Positions 34,967 through 43,705 of a stretch of 64,000 bases of DNA are shown here, piece by piece; the first letter of the stretch is position 1, and every line of letters starts with the position of its first letter. Position numbers and translations under genes: made by a program. This stretch comes from Bog-159 sp035499555 (GTDB lineage: Bacteria; Acidobacteriota; Terriglobia; Bryobacterales; Bryobacteraceae). Location: assembly GCA_035499555.1 (NCBI GenBank), contig DATJYO010000075.1, forward strand, positions 1-64,000, written 5' to 3'. The notes below the pieces were generated by a model, which was not told the origin of the DNA, made no database searches, and saw only the letters and a program-made list of their open reading frames with translations.

Positions 34967-36331
34967 TTAAGCTCCGGTGCCGGTCAGCGTCACGGCCTGC
35001 GGGCTTCCTCCGCCGTCATCGTTGAACTGGAGCTGGGCGCTTCTGGCGCCGGCCGCCGTGGGATCGAATTCGACAGAGACCGTGCAGGTCGCGCCGGCGG
35101 CGAGGCTCGGGCCACAGGTGTCGGCGGAGATCAGGAAATCAGCCGGATCGGTCCCCGCGATCACAATACCGCTGCCGGTGAAGTTTACAGTTACGGTACC
35201 TTCGTTGGTGACTGTGACGCTCTGGGCGCCGCTCGTGGTACCGACTTTGTGCCTGCCGAAGTTCAAGCGGGACGCGGACAGGCTGATGTCAGTGGCCGAC
35301 CCCGTCAGACTGACTCTCTGCGGGTTTACCGGGGCAGTGTCAGTGAAGGTCAGCTTTCCGGATCGGGTGCCTGTGGCGGAGGGCGCGAAGGTAACGCTGG
35401 CCGTGCAGGCGGCTCCGGTGGCCAGAGTTTTAGGGCAGGTATTCGTCTGGGTAAAATCGCCGCTGGTGGCGACCTTCCTGACGGTGACCGGTAAAGGAAA
35501 CGAGTTCGTCGCGGTTACGGTCTTAGGCGGGCTACTGGTCCCTATGGTCTGGCGGGGGAACTTCAAGCTGGTGGGCGAGAAGGTCAAGCCTTTGCAGACA
35601 CCGGCGTGGCCCGCGCTGTAGATGGATTGGATCTGGGATTGGGACAGGGCGACGTTATAGGCTTGAACCTCGTCAATGATGCCGTTCCATGTTCTGGGGT
35701 AGCCTTGACCGGCGATATAAGGATCGGCGGCGCCTATCACCCAGTCCTGGGTGGAGTACGGGATCGTTTTGGTCTCCGTCTGGGTCCCCTCGAGTACGCC
35801 GTTCACGTATAAACGAAAGGTGGTTCCATCATACGTCGCGGCCACGAGGTAGAAAGCGCCGGGCGGAAAGACGTCGGTCGAGTAGATGATCTCGTTGGTG
35901 ATGTTGCCGAAGCCAAAGACGAACCGGTAGTCCGGATTGGCGCGCCAGTCGAGCGAGACGACATCGTTGGAGTCGTCCGTATCCTGGACCACGATGATGC
36001 TACCGTATGCGTCGTTATTGGGGCCGGGTCCGTTGGGCATGACCCACGCCATCCATGTGAATTGCTGGTTAGCCAGGTCGGCGGCGGGTGCGATGTAGAT
36101 GTAGCCGCCGGTCCCGAATGTGAAGCCGTCGAGCGCTTCGGCCGGAACGAGTGTCACGGCATTCACCGCGGCGGGATTGTTGCCGCCAATTATGTCGTTC
36201 TGGTTGGCGTCGCCGGTCCACCAACTGACCAGTCCCTGGGGAGCAGTTACACAAGTCTGTGGCAGCGCACGCGGGCAGGCACAAACGAACAATGCGAATA
36301 GAAGGGTGGTGCATTTCAGCCGATTCGACAT
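34967..36331 (-). CDS. Secreted LamG-domain protein with choice-of-anchor-D (ASH) repeats
   Basis: 454 residues. A signal peptide (TLLFALFVCACPRALPQ) leads to a concanavalin-type LamG domain of about 210 residues (LVSWWTGDANQNDIIGG, FTWMAWVMPNGPG, WNGIIDEVQAYNVALSQSQIQSIYSAG), then two beta-sandwich repeats of the choice-of-anchor-D/ASH type (ISLSASRLNFGRHKVGTTSGAQSVTVTN). These domains bind sugars or proteins in large cell-surface proteins of this group. The stop is 6 bases from the stop of the convergent GH3 gene. Confidence 0.85.
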   Translation of the reverse strand: MSNRLKCTTLLFALFVCACPRALPQTCVTAPQGLVSWWTGDANQNDIIGGNNPAAVNAVTLVPAEALDGFTFGTGGYIYIAPAADLANQQFTWMAWVMPNGPGPNNDAYGSIIVVQDTDDSNDVVSLDWRANPDYRFVFGFGNITNEIIYSTDVFPPGAFYLVAATYDGTTFRLYVNGVLEGTQTETKTIPYSTQDWVIGAADPYIAGQGYPRTWNGIIDEVQAYNVALSQSQIQSIYSAGHAGVCKGLTFSPTSLKFPRQTIGTSSPPKTVTATNSFPLPVTVRKVATSGDFTQTNTCPKTLATGAACTASVTFAPSATGTRSGKLTFTDTAPVNPQRVSLTGSATDISLSASRLNFGRHKVGTTSGAQSVTVTNEGTVTVNFTGSGIVIAGTDPADFLISADTCGPSLAAGATCTVSVEFDPTAAGARSAQLQFNDDGGGSPQAVTLTGTGA

Positions 36332-36417
36332 GGTGACGGAACGGCATTATATACAGAAACAGATCGCACTCACAAGTAGGGGGATCATCTAACCTGGCGA
36401 TCCGTAAAGCGGGGCGC

Positions 36418-37002
36418 TCACTCGGCGAGTTGCCGCGCGAAGCTCTCGGAACAGTCGGGGCACAGGCCGTGGCTGAAATCGGCACGCGAGTGATCGCGGA
36501 TGTATACCTCCAATTGAGCCCAGCCGCCATCGGCTTTTCGAATCTTCTTGCACTGCATACAGATGGGCAGTATCCCGCGGAGACTGGCCAATTCCCGGTC
36601 CCGGGCTTCGTCCAAGGCGCGCTGGGCCTCGATGCGCTCGGTGACATCGATGCAACTGCCGATGTATCCCTGGAACTCATCGTTGGGGCTGAAGAAGGGC
36701 GCGCCCCGGTCGAGGATCCATCGGTAGTTCCCATCGTGGCGGAGCAACCGATATTCCATCTCGAACGGTTCGCGGCGGGCAAATGCCTCCCGGTAGGTGG
36801 CAAGGCAACGCTGCAGGTCCTCGGGATGGACACCCTCGGCCCAGCGATTTCCGTATTCCTCTTCCAGGGGCCGTCCCCGGAACTCGAGCCAACGCTCGTT
36901 GAAATAATCGCACTCGGCGGTGCTATCGGCACGCCAGATCATGATCGGGGCCTGCTCCACCAGGATCTGGTACTCACCTCGGGAGAGATGCTGAAGGGTC
37001 AT
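36418..37002 (-). CDS. PAS-domain protein with C-terminal Cys-rich (zinc) motif
   Basis: 194 residues: one PAS domain with PAC end (EQAPIMIWRADSTAECDYFN to YIGSCIDVTERIEAQ) and a tail with LRGILPICMQCKKIRKADGGW and HGLCPDCSE. That C-x2-C plus C-x2-C pattern is the widespread zinc domain found after PAS/GAF sensors, often ahead of GGDEF or kinase domains; here it ends the protein, without an effector. It may be a stand-alone sensor acting on a partner. No strong ribosome-binding site. It is separated from the radical SAM gene by 139 bp on the same strand. Confidence 0.85.
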   Translation of the reverse strand: MTLQHLSRGEYQILVEQAPIMIWRADSTAECDYFNERWLEFRGRPLEEEYGNRWAEGVHPEDLQRCLATYREAFARREPFEMEYRLLRHDGNYRWILDRGAPFFSPNDEFQGYIGSCIDVTERIEAQRALDEARDRELASLRGILPICMQCKKIRKADGGWAQLEVYIRDHSRADFSHGLCPDCSESFARQLAE

Positions 37003-37141
37003 AGGGTCGGGCTGCTGTCTCCTGCCTGGCTAATCCGTATCTATTAATACAGTATAGCGGGAGAAAAGCAGGCTTAACACCTGAATAGCCAGCGGGTGGC
37101 GGCCAGCTTACAAGTGTGACGGCAGCGCCTGCGCTGCCAGA

Positions 37142-38806
37142 TCAGGCGATGGCGGCGTCCGCGACAGGTTCGGGACGCAGCGCTTCGAGAAGAACACGCT
37201 GGTGGCGCGTTACGAAGGCATTCCGCTCCGCCAGCAACTGCTGCAGGAACTGCTGGCGCGCCGCGTCCAGTTTGCCCGTCGTCCAGGTTGTGCCGCGCCC
37301 GGCCGCGACCGCATCGAGGAGATCCTCGACGACGTCGAAAAGCACGTCGTTACTCGCGCGAGTGACGGACCGGAGCCGGTGTTTGTATTGGGCCAGGTCC
37401 GGAAGGGAAGGGAATAACCGATCCATGACCGCAATTTCGTTCCACGCCCAGTTCAATTGCGGGGATAACGCTCGATATCCATGAATCCAGCCCCACACAT
37501 CCACGATCTGGGACAGCGAGTTATAAAGAACTGTCACCCTGGGGTCCAGGAAATCGTAATCCGGATGGCAGATATCGCCGCGCAGTCTTCCGCTGGCTTC
37601 CAGTTCGTCCTTGATGGGCGTACCGTCGTAGGGAAGCATGCGGCAAAACACCGCCGCCGCGCAACCGTCGCCGATGATCGCGCGCAGGAAGTTGAGATTG
37701 GATCGAACCGATTCCAGGGTGCTGGACGGATCGAAGAGCATGAACCCGAATTCGAATATCAACTCGATCTGTTTCAGAATCTCGACGGCCCGCAGGTTTT
37801 GCGCCACGGTGATCTGCTTGTGCAGGACTTTGAGCCCTTCCTCGTTGCCGGACTCCAGACCCATGTAAACGAGGTACAGGCCGGCGTCGCGCATGGCGGC
37901 AAACAGGTCGGGTTCCACGGCGTCGGCACGGCAGTTGATCTTCCAGATCACGCGTTGCGCGAGTCCGCTGCGGTGGAGTTCCAGGACGAACTCCGAAGCC
38001 CATCGCCGCCAGACCGGGCCAAACAGGGGGAAGTCGTCATCCTGAAACAGGAAGATGGTGATTCCGCGTTCTTCGTGCAGTTTCCGCATCTCCTCCACGA
38101 CCTTGGCTGGCCGGCGGGTGCGGACGATTTTGCCGGGAGCCGTGCGGTAAAAGGTCTGAATGGAGCAAAACGAGCAGGTGCGCGCACATCCGCGGCTGGC
38201 GAGAAGAGGCAGGGCTTTGCGGCCCAGGGCGGTTTCGGGTTCGAAGCCGCGTTCGGGATAGGGGAGAGTGTCCAGATCGTCCACCAGCGGCCGCAGGGGG
38301 GTGTTCACCACGCCCTGCGGCGCGCGGTAGGCGAGGCCTTGCACACTATGCCAATCGCGCCCCGCGCCGATGACGTCGGCGAGTTCCAGCAGGGTCATCT
38401 CGCCTTCGAATCGGACGACACTGTCCAGCTCCGGGATCAATTCCAAGGTTCGCGCCGGGCTCAGACTCGGGAAATGTCCACCCATGGTGAAGTGGCAGTT
38501 CACGTCCGCATGGCGTAATTTGCGGATCAGCGATGCGAACGCGGGAAGATAGAATTGGAATATCAGCGAAAAGCCGATAATTATGGGGCGGCTTTCCCGC
38601 GCAATTTGGACAATCGACTCGGCTGTGGCCTCGAAGTCACAGGTAACTACGGTGTACCCGCGCTCGCGCAGCGTGGATGCCAGGTACCCCAGGCCGAGGT
38701 TACCCTGATGCTGGAATCCGATAAGTAAGACCGGCCGCGATGTGTTCCGTCCGGCCACCGGTCCCAAACCGGCATTCCAGACTTTAAGTGTAACGGGTTC
38801 AGGCAT
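37142..38806 (-). CDS. B12-binding-type radical SAM protein
   Basis: 554 residues. An N-terminal cobalamin-binding-like Rossmann domain (about 25-160; RPVLLIGFQHQGNLGLGYLA, FTMGGHFPSLSPARTLE) is followed by a radical SAM domain with Cys207, Cys211 and Cys214 (GCARTCSFC) and GLESGNEEGL. The classic DxHxxG cobalamin-ligand motif is not seen, so B12 binding is uncertain; such proteins may bind without the lower His ligand. Chemistry may be C-methylation or another radical rearrangement. GGGGAT lies 5 bases before the ATG. Preceded by a 65-residue ORF and a hairpin. Confidence 0.88.
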   Translation of the reverse strand: MPEPVTLKVWNAGLGPVAGRNTSRPVLLIGFQHQGNLGLGYLASTLRERGYTVVTCDFEATAESIVQIARESRPIIIGFSLIFQFYLPAFASLIRKLRHADVNCHFTMGGHFPSLSPARTLELIPELDSVVRFEGEMTLLELADVIGAGRDWHSVQGLAYRAPQGVVNTPLRPLVDDLDTLPYPERGFEPETALGRKALPLLASRGCARTCSFCSIQTFYRTAPGKIVRTRRPAKVVEEMRKLHEERGITIFLFQDDDFPLFGPVWRRWASEFVLELHRSGLAQRVIWKINCRADAVEPDLFAAMRDAGLYLVYMGLESGNEEGLKVLHKQITVAQNLRAVEILKQIELIFEFGFMLFDPSSTLESVRSNLNFLRAIIGDGCAAAVFCRMLPYDGTPIKDELEASGRLRGDICHPDYDFLDPRVTVLYNSLSQIVDVWGWIHGYRALSPQLNWAWNEIAVMDRLFPSLPDLAQYKHRLRSVTRASNDVLFDVVEDLLDAVAAGRGTTWTTGKLDAARQQFLQQLLAERNAFVTRHQRVLLEALRPEPVADAAIA

Positions 38807-38842
38807 TGGCGATCCCCTTTCTACAGACCCTCAGTGTGCGCT

Positions 38843-38874
38843 AAAAGGGCGGCTTCCCACGCGAGAGGCCGCCC
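38843..38874 (-). terminator. Intrinsic-terminator-like hairpin between small ORF and radical SAM gene
   Basis: On the minus strand: GGGCGGC (38868-38874), loop of about 14 bases (partly pairing via two more base pairs and one G-U), GCCGCCC (38847-38853), then four T (38846-38843). It lies 5 bases after the stop of the small ORF and 37 bases upstream of the radical SAM ATG, which fits an attenuator controlling read-through from the small ORF into the enzyme gene. Confidence 0.6.
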
Positions 38875-38879
38875 AAGAA

Positions 38880-39077
38880 CTACCGCTTGGCGGTCATTGC
38901 CGCGCCGATCTTGGCTATTGCCTCAGCCTGAGTGCGCAGCACCTGTGCCTGAGCCTCAAGGCTGATTGCGACTACTTGCCGCTGTATGCTGTCGTCGAGT
39001 TCCTTAAAGACCCACGGTGGGACCGGGTCCCACCAGATCTTCCATTTCCAGAGAAGTTCATCGGAAAGTTCGGCCAT
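38880..39077 (-). CDS. 65-residue Trp-rich small protein, possible peptide substrate
   Basis: The ATG at 39077 has AGGAGA 7 bases upstream (a longer frame from 39131 lacks a site). The N-terminal part contains five Trp within 13 residues (WKWKIWWDPVPPW, residues 10-22); the C-terminal part (SIQRQVVAISLEAQAQVL) is an Ala/Gln-rich helix. No signal peptide or Cys. It is followed by a terminator-like hairpin and then by a B12-type radical SAM gene, the arrangement seen in peptide-modification operons, although nothing else here (no leader-binding domain, protease or transporter) supports that. Alternative: an unrelated small protein. Confidence 0.6.
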   Translation of the reverse strand: MAELSDELLWKWKIWWDPVPPWVFKELDDSIQRQVVAISLEAQAQVLRTQAEAIAKIGAAMTAKR

Positions 39078-39182
39078 GTGAGAGTCTCCTAGTGAAAAGT
39101 CGGGATTTCGGTCGGCCAAGACATCACACACATGTCCTGGGTTGGGGATAGTTTATCACCGTCTGGCAGCCATTTATGTACA

Positions 39183-39200
39183 GTATTTACCCGTAAATAC
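39183..39200 (-). promoter_or_regulatory. Palindromic operator-like site upstream of the small ORF
   Basis: A perfect 8-bp inverted repeat gtatttac-cc-gtaaatac in an AT-rich segment, 106-123 bp upstream of the small ORF start (39077) on the minus strand. This is the right distance and symmetry for a dimeric transcription factor. Regulator unknown; the site may instead lie in the tail of the polytopic membrane gene unit. Confidence 0.45.
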
Positions 39201-39271
39201 AGGCTATGTGTGAGGCTTTTAACGTGTGGGGCGACACGTTGTTTCAGGTAATGACCTGCTATTTCCCGAGC

Positions 39272-40939
39272 CTATGCGGCGCGCTTCAGGCGCGGAAGCG
39301 CAGTAAGTGCCGCGCCGAAGACCAGTAGGGAAATAAACAGGGCCGCCTTCTGTTCGTGCAGATCGTAGACCAGCAGGCGATAGGCCCCCAACATCATCAC
39401 CGGATAGACCAGGCGCGAGAATTCCGTGTACTTCCAGCGTGCCGCGGCCCAGGCGAGCAGCAGGGCCACGATCACCAGCACCGCGGTGCGCAGCGTGGCG
39501 CAGTAAGCCGGGCTGGCGGTGGCGCCGAGCAGGGCGTGATATCCGAGGTTGAGGCATCCGGCCAGGATGGCCGCGCACGCCAGCGATGCCATCGCAGCCA
39601 GGGCCAGCCGCACGGCTGGATGAGCCTGCGCGCTAAAAGCAAGCGCAATCAGCGCCGCCAGCCCGCTCAGCCACAGGGCGGGCGCGACGGCTACCGCATC
39701 GTGCGAACCGCCGAGCAGCAGTTCGGCGGTTTGCCGCGCCGCGCCGGAGGCGACCAGCGCCACCAGCAGGAAAACCCCCGCGTGCACCGCGAGTGTGGTT
39801 CGCCGGAAGACCCGGCTGGCTATGGCACAGGCGGCGGTGAGGGCCAGCCATAACCAGTCGGCGCCCGCGTGGAGGAGAATACGGCTGCCGGCCAGCACCA
39901 GGACGATGGCGAAGGTCGAATAAGTGTAGAAATTCCGGCTGGCGGCCGCCCGATGCTCCAGCCGGAGAAACGAAAGCCAGTAGCATCCCGCGCCGCCGCA
40001 CAGAACCAGCGCGCCGATTACGGGAGCCAGCCGCGGATCGGTGGCGGAAAGACGGAGGGCACCATACAGCACGATGGCGAACGCGGCCACGCTCTGGGCG
40101 ATCTCAAATCCGGTGCAGGGGAAGCCGCGTAGCAGCGTTCGCACGATCATACTGCTGAGGTACACGATCAACAACGCCGCCATGGCGCCGATCAGCCAGG
40201 TGTGGGGGATGGGAGCGTAAATCTCCGGCAGCCCGCGCTCGCCGGTAACCAGCGCGATGGCCAGGAGCAGGGAGAGGTCCGCGGCGGCGGCGGCCAGCCA
40301 GCGTTCGCTCAGCCAATGATCCAGGCAGGCCGAAAGTTCCACCGCGGCGGCCAGCGCCAGAAAGGCGGTGGTGAACGGGGGAAGGTCATGCGTGGCCAAC
40401 AACAGGGCGGCAGAGGTGCCCAGTACGGCCAGGGTGGCGATGGTCGCCACCATCAGCAGGTTCTTGCGCCAGGAGACGGCCAGGGCGAATATCCCAAATG
40501 CCATGAGCATCCCGGCCGCGGTCCAGGTGGAGATCGCGTGGAACTTGGTGGCGCCCTCCCACAGCAGCGGCGCGAGCACCAGCACGGCCGTCAAGCTGTG
40601 GACCGCGGCTTGGAGGCGCGCCGACGCCGGCGTGCGCCCTGCCCAGACCAGCCAGCCGGCGGCATAGAGGATGCCGGCAGCCGATCCGACCCCGGGCGAG
40701 ATCACGCCGGCTTCCGCGAGGCTGCGCAACAGATAGGCTCCGGCCAGGCCGAGCAAGGCGCGCCCCACGACGGGGAACAGCGAAGCCGTGTCGGCCGCGG
40801 ACCCGGCGGCCACGGGTGTCTCCAGGGGTGGCGGCGCCGGTTCGACCGGGTGCGCGGCCAAACCCAGGTGCGCTTCCAATTCGGCTACGCGGCCCGCCAG
40901 GTCGCGTACTTCGCGTTCCAGCGCTTCCCATTCCGGCAT
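39272..40939 (-). CDS. Polytopic membrane protein, DUF2339-like
   Basis: 555 residues from the ATG at 40939 (GGAGG 5 bases upstream). A short coiled-coil start (MPEWEALEREVRDLAGRVAELEAHL, residues 1-25) leads into about 14 hydrophobic helices up to the C-terminus, with no enzymatic motif. The pattern matches DUF2339-like proteins. The frame could extend upstream to 41581, but that would overlap the NrfD gene; the RBS settles the start. Being 20 bp downstream of nrfD on the same strand, it is probably in the same transcript and may be a membrane partner or an unrelated wall/lipid protein. Confidence 0.65.
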   Translation of the reverse strand: MPEWEALEREVRDLAGRVAELEAHLGLAAHPVEPAPPPLETPVAAGSAADTASLFPVVGRALLGLAGAYLLRSLAEAGVISPGVGSAAGILYAAGWLVWAGRTPASARLQAAVHSLTAVLVLAPLLWEGATKFHAISTWTAAGMLMAFGIFALAVSWRKNLLMVATIATLAVLGTSAALLLATHDLPPFTTAFLALAAAVELSACLDHWLSERWLAAAAADLSLLLAIALVTGERGLPEIYAPIPHTWLIGAMAALLIVYLSSMIVRTLLRGFPCTGFEIAQSVAAFAIVLYGALRLSATDPRLAPVIGALVLCGGAGCYWLSFLRLEHRAAASRNFYTYSTFAIVLVLAGSRILLHAGADWLWLALTAACAIASRVFRRTTLAVHAGVFLLVALVASGAARQTAELLLGGSHDAVAVAPALWLSGLAALIALAFSAQAHPAVRLALAAMASLACAAILAGCLNLGYHALLGATASPAYCATLRTAVLVIVALLLAWAAARWKYTEFSRLVYPVMMLGAYRLLVYDLHEQKAALFISLLVFGAALTALPRLKRAA

Positions 40940-40959
40940 GGGAACCTCCGTCAGCTTGC

Positions 40960-42147
40960 TTACGTCAGGGCCTGGGATACGGCCGGCCCGGGCGCCTCTT
41001 CTTCCCAGGGCGGCAGGAGCTTGATTAACACCACTAAAATCACGAAGGGCAGGATCAACAGAAGAATCGCAGGCAGCAGCCCCTCGCGGGTGGCGAATTC
41101 CATTTTGTAGCTGGTGTACCCGAGAAAGCTCTTGGAGAACAGTTGTCCGCCGACCACTACGTTCCAGCGCATGGCGAAGATGCCGATCAGCGCCAGGCAG
41201 GACGCCGAGATATAAAGGACCCGGCGGACGGGCTCGCGCAGCTTCCAGAGCTGGGAAGAGGCCAGCAGGAGCAGCGGCAGTGCGGTTCCCAGCAGTAACT
41301 GCACGATCACGTGCGAGCCCCAGAGCCGCGTGTGCACCATGAAGTCCAGGCTCCGGAACGACTCGTCGGCTTCGTAGGTGCGATGAATAAGGTCCATCAT
41401 CTCGAGCGTGAAGTCGATCAGGAAGGTATAGAAGAGGTACTTGGCGATGGTGTCCAGGCAGCGCATGTCGATGGGTCTGCCTTTGATCTTCATGGAGGCG
41501 GCATAGAGCACCAGTACCGCCGCGATGCCGGACACCATGGCCGAAAACAGAAACACGACCGGCATCAAGGGCGTGGACCACCAGGGGTTCGCTTTGACCG
41601 AGCCGAAGATGAAACCTACATAGCCGTGCAGCAGGAATGCGGACGGAATGCCGATCACGGTGATGGCGTACCCGACCTTATTGTCAATCCGCAACGACTG
41701 CGGGCTGAGATTGTAAGAACCCAGCGTGAGCGCTTTGTAAATGAAGCGCGTCCAGCCGCTGGCGGTCCGCGCCAGGTGGACGATCTGGACGCGATACTCG
41801 AGCCAGATTTCGAGCAGCAGGACCACCGTCAGATACCAGAGATAGACAAACCCGAACATGGCCATGGCGGAAGAGCGGTGGGGCGTCAGGTACATTTCAA
41901 ACGAGCGCTCGGGATGGCCCAGATGAAGCTGCAGCGGCAGCGGCGCCACCAGCAGGAAGGCCAGCGCCGTCAACAGCGCCAGCCGGTATGTGGGACGCAC
42001 GGCTTCCACCTTGAATACTCTCTCGAGTGAGGCCAGGATGAAGGCGCCGGCGACCAGACCGGTGATGTACGGGTAGAGCACGATCAACATGCTCCACTGC
42101 ACCTCCACCTCGTTCGGATACATGAAACCGTCAACGCCGGGGACCAT
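40960..42147 (-). CDS. nrfD: NrfD/PsrC-family membrane quinone-binding subunit
   Basis: 395 residues with about ten membrane helices in the NrfD/PsrC arrangement: VQWSMLIVLYPYITGLVAGAF, LGHPERSF (conserved His/Pro), and TLGSYNLSPQSL. It interacts with quinol or quinone in the membrane and pairs with an Fe-S subunit to move electrons between periplasm and the quinone pool. The 246-residue Fe-S gene lies 10 bp upstream and a tetraheme cytochrome before that. It lacks a molybdopterin or other catalytic subunit in the window. Confidence 0.9.
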   Translation of the reverse strand: MVPGVDGFMYPNEVEVQWSMLIVLYPYITGLVAGAFILASLERVFKVEAVRPTYRLALLTALAFLLVAPLPLQLHLGHPERSFEMYLTPHRSSAMAMFGFVYLWYLTVVLLLEIWLEYRVQIVHLARTASGWTRFIYKALTLGSYNLSPQSLRIDNKVGYAITVIGIPSAFLLHGYVGFIFGSVKANPWWSTPLMPVVFLFSAMVSGIAAVLVLYAASMKIKGRPIDMRCLDTIAKYLFYTFLIDFTLEMMDLIHRTYEADESFRSLDFMVHTRLWGSHVIVQLLLGTALPLLLLASSQLWKLREPVRRVLYISASCLALIGIFAMRWNVVVGGQLFSKSFLGYTSYKMEFATREGLLPAILLLILPFVILVVLIKLLPPWEEEAPGPAVSQALT

Positions 42148-42157
42148 GGTCAGCTCC

Positions 42158-42898
42158 TTATCGCACCGCTCCGTCCAGGTCTTTGTAATAGACCTTGGCC
42201 TGGGTGGCCATATACGGCTTCAAGACCTGCACTTTGTTGCGGCGCAGGAACTCGTGCACCGGGTCTTTCGGGTTCTTGAAGTCCACCAACTGCCGCGCGC
42301 CGGTGGGGCAGTTTTCGCAACACGCGGTAGTCAGACCTCGAGTGATGCGGTGATAGCAAAGGGTGCACTTATCCACGGTCTGCGTGGTGGGGTGCAGATA
42401 GCGGCAGCCGTAAGGACAGGCCTGCACGCAGTAGCGGCAACCCAGGCAGTAGCTCGGGTCCACCAGCACGACGCCATCCGGGCTGACGAAGGTTGCTCCG
42501 ACCGGGCACACCTGTACACAGGGCGAGTCCGCACAATGGTTGCAAAGCTTGGGAACGAAGAAGCTCTTCACGTCCGGGCGGGTGTGCGGAGCGAAACCGT
42601 GCATGCCGCCTTCCGGGGAATCGACCACCGGCCGCTTGTCTTCCTCCACCTGATAGCGCTCGATCCAGGTGCGGAAATAGCCGGAGGGCACCTGGTTCTC
42701 GGCGGCGCAAGCACGTACGCAACTCCCGCAGCCAATGCATTTGTCGATGTCGATCAGCATGCCCCACCAGTGGTCCGCCATGCGATAGGCGTCGGGCGCC
42801 GGCTCGGCGCCGATGATCTGCTCCAGGGTGGCGCCCGCGGAGGCCAGCAACAGTAACTTGCGGCCGATTTGAAACAGGTCTCGCCGGGTCATATCCAT
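42158..42898 (-). CDS. Tat-exported 4x[4Fe-4S] ferredoxin subunit (DsrO/NrfC-like)
   Basis: 246 residues with a twin-arginine signal (TRRDLFQIG, residues 4-12) and four ferredoxin-type Cys groups: CIGCGSCVRAC, CNHCADSPCVQVC, CLGCRYCVQAC, and CTLC with a final CCENC. Such proteins carry electrons between a periplasmic partner and NrfD. It is placed between the tetraheme cytochrome gene (10 bp) and nrfD (10 bp). Its first Cys group starts after a ~40-residue Tat region; export folded to the periplasm is expected. Confidence 0.92.
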   Translation of the reverse strand: MDMTRRDLFQIGRKLLLLASAGATLEQIIGAEPAPDAYRMADHWWGMLIDIDKCIGCGSCVRACAAENQVPSGYFRTWIERYQVEEDKRPVVDSPEGGMHGFAPHTRPDVKSFFVPKLCNHCADSPCVQVCPVGATFVSPDGVVLVDPSYCLGCRYCVQACPYGCRYLHPTTQTVDKCTLCYHRITRGLTTACCENCPTGARQLVDFKNPKDPVHEFLRRNKVQVLKPYMATQAKVYYKDLDGAVR

Positions 42899-42908
42899 GA
42901 CAAGTTCC

Positions 42909-43367
42909 TCAAATGTGGGGATTGTGCGGCTGATGGCAGGAGTTGCAGGCGACGTCCCCCATGTGTTCCGCGGTCACGACTTGCGGGAAGCCCATGGGCT
43001 TGGCCGCGTCTTTTTCATGGCAGCCGCGGCAAAGCTTGCTGGCATCCGGGAGCTGCGGTTTCACCGCGCCCGGATCGGCGGCGTGCCGGGCCTGCGGCCC
43101 ATGGCAGGCTTCGCAGGCTATGTGGGCATGCGGTCCGGCAGAACGCGCCTTGGCTTCATCATCGTGGCAGCCCAGGCAGGCGTCCTGGCCGGCGTAGGCG
43201 ACGGGGTGCTGGCGGATGGTGTCCAGCGCCCCCGGCCGGTAGTGTCCGTACTGGCCGAAGGCTTTGGGCACCACGGCCTGCCGCACTATCAAGAAAACGC
43301 CGAGCGCCGCGGCGAACACAGCCGCCAAACGCACCAGATGTGACGACTCACGAATGAGATGGCGCAA
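42909..43367 (-). CDS. Membrane-anchored tetraheme cytochrome c
   Basis: 152 residues from a TTG start at 43367, preceded by AAAGGAGG 3 bases upstream (a short spacing; a further upstream TTG at 43400 lacks a site). A single N-terminal membrane helix (LVRLAAVFAAALGVFLIV) is followed by four CxxCH heme sites: CLGCH, CEACH, CRGCH and CNSCH. Several His residues (HPVAY, HAHIACEACH) probably serve as distal ligands. It can accept or donate electrons in the periplasm, then pass them to the Tat Fe-S protein and NrfD. No terminal reductase is adjacent. Confidence 0.85.
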   Translation of the reverse strand: MRHLIRESSHLVRLAAVFAAALGVFLIVRQAVVPKAFGQYGHYRPGALDTIRQHPVAYAGQDACLGCHDDEAKARSAGPHAHIACEACHGPQARHAADPGAVKPQLPDASKLCRGCHEKDAAKPMGFPQVVTAEHMGDVACNSCHQPHNPHI

Positions 43368-43705
43368 GGGCCTCCTTTCAGTCGTGTGCCGGGGTGGCAA
43401 TTAAAAGGCCAACAGATCTGTAAAACCGATAGAAGCCTCTACAGGGCCAAATATGGTGAAAACCCTACGGCCTGTGGAGAAAATCCGCAAATCCTCCTGG
43501 GGCATTTCACGCGAGGTGGGGCAAAAATCAGCAGGCGTGCCCCTAAAATTGGAGTAGCGCCGATTCTTCATCTCACCGAGTCAGGCGTACCCGGGCCTGG
43601 TTGAGTAGGGGTAACGCATCATCCAATCTGATCCGCGCGCGGCGGCTGCGCACGTCCCGGACGGCTTGTTTCGCCCCAGAGAAGCACAAGCCCTAAAACC
43701 CGCCC
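43368..43705. other. 338-bp intergenic region between cytochrome and YVTN genes
   Basis: No gene seen. It holds the promoter side of the redox operon, the end of the minus-strand YVTN gene (stop near 43706), and a moderately GC-poor segment. No clear terminator: no hairpin followed by a T run. Confidence 0.45.

Noticed and set aside
40940..41581. N-terminal extension of the polytopic membrane protein to 41581
   Set aside because: It would overlap the NrfD gene in another frame; GGAGG 5 bases before the ATG at 40939 sets the start.
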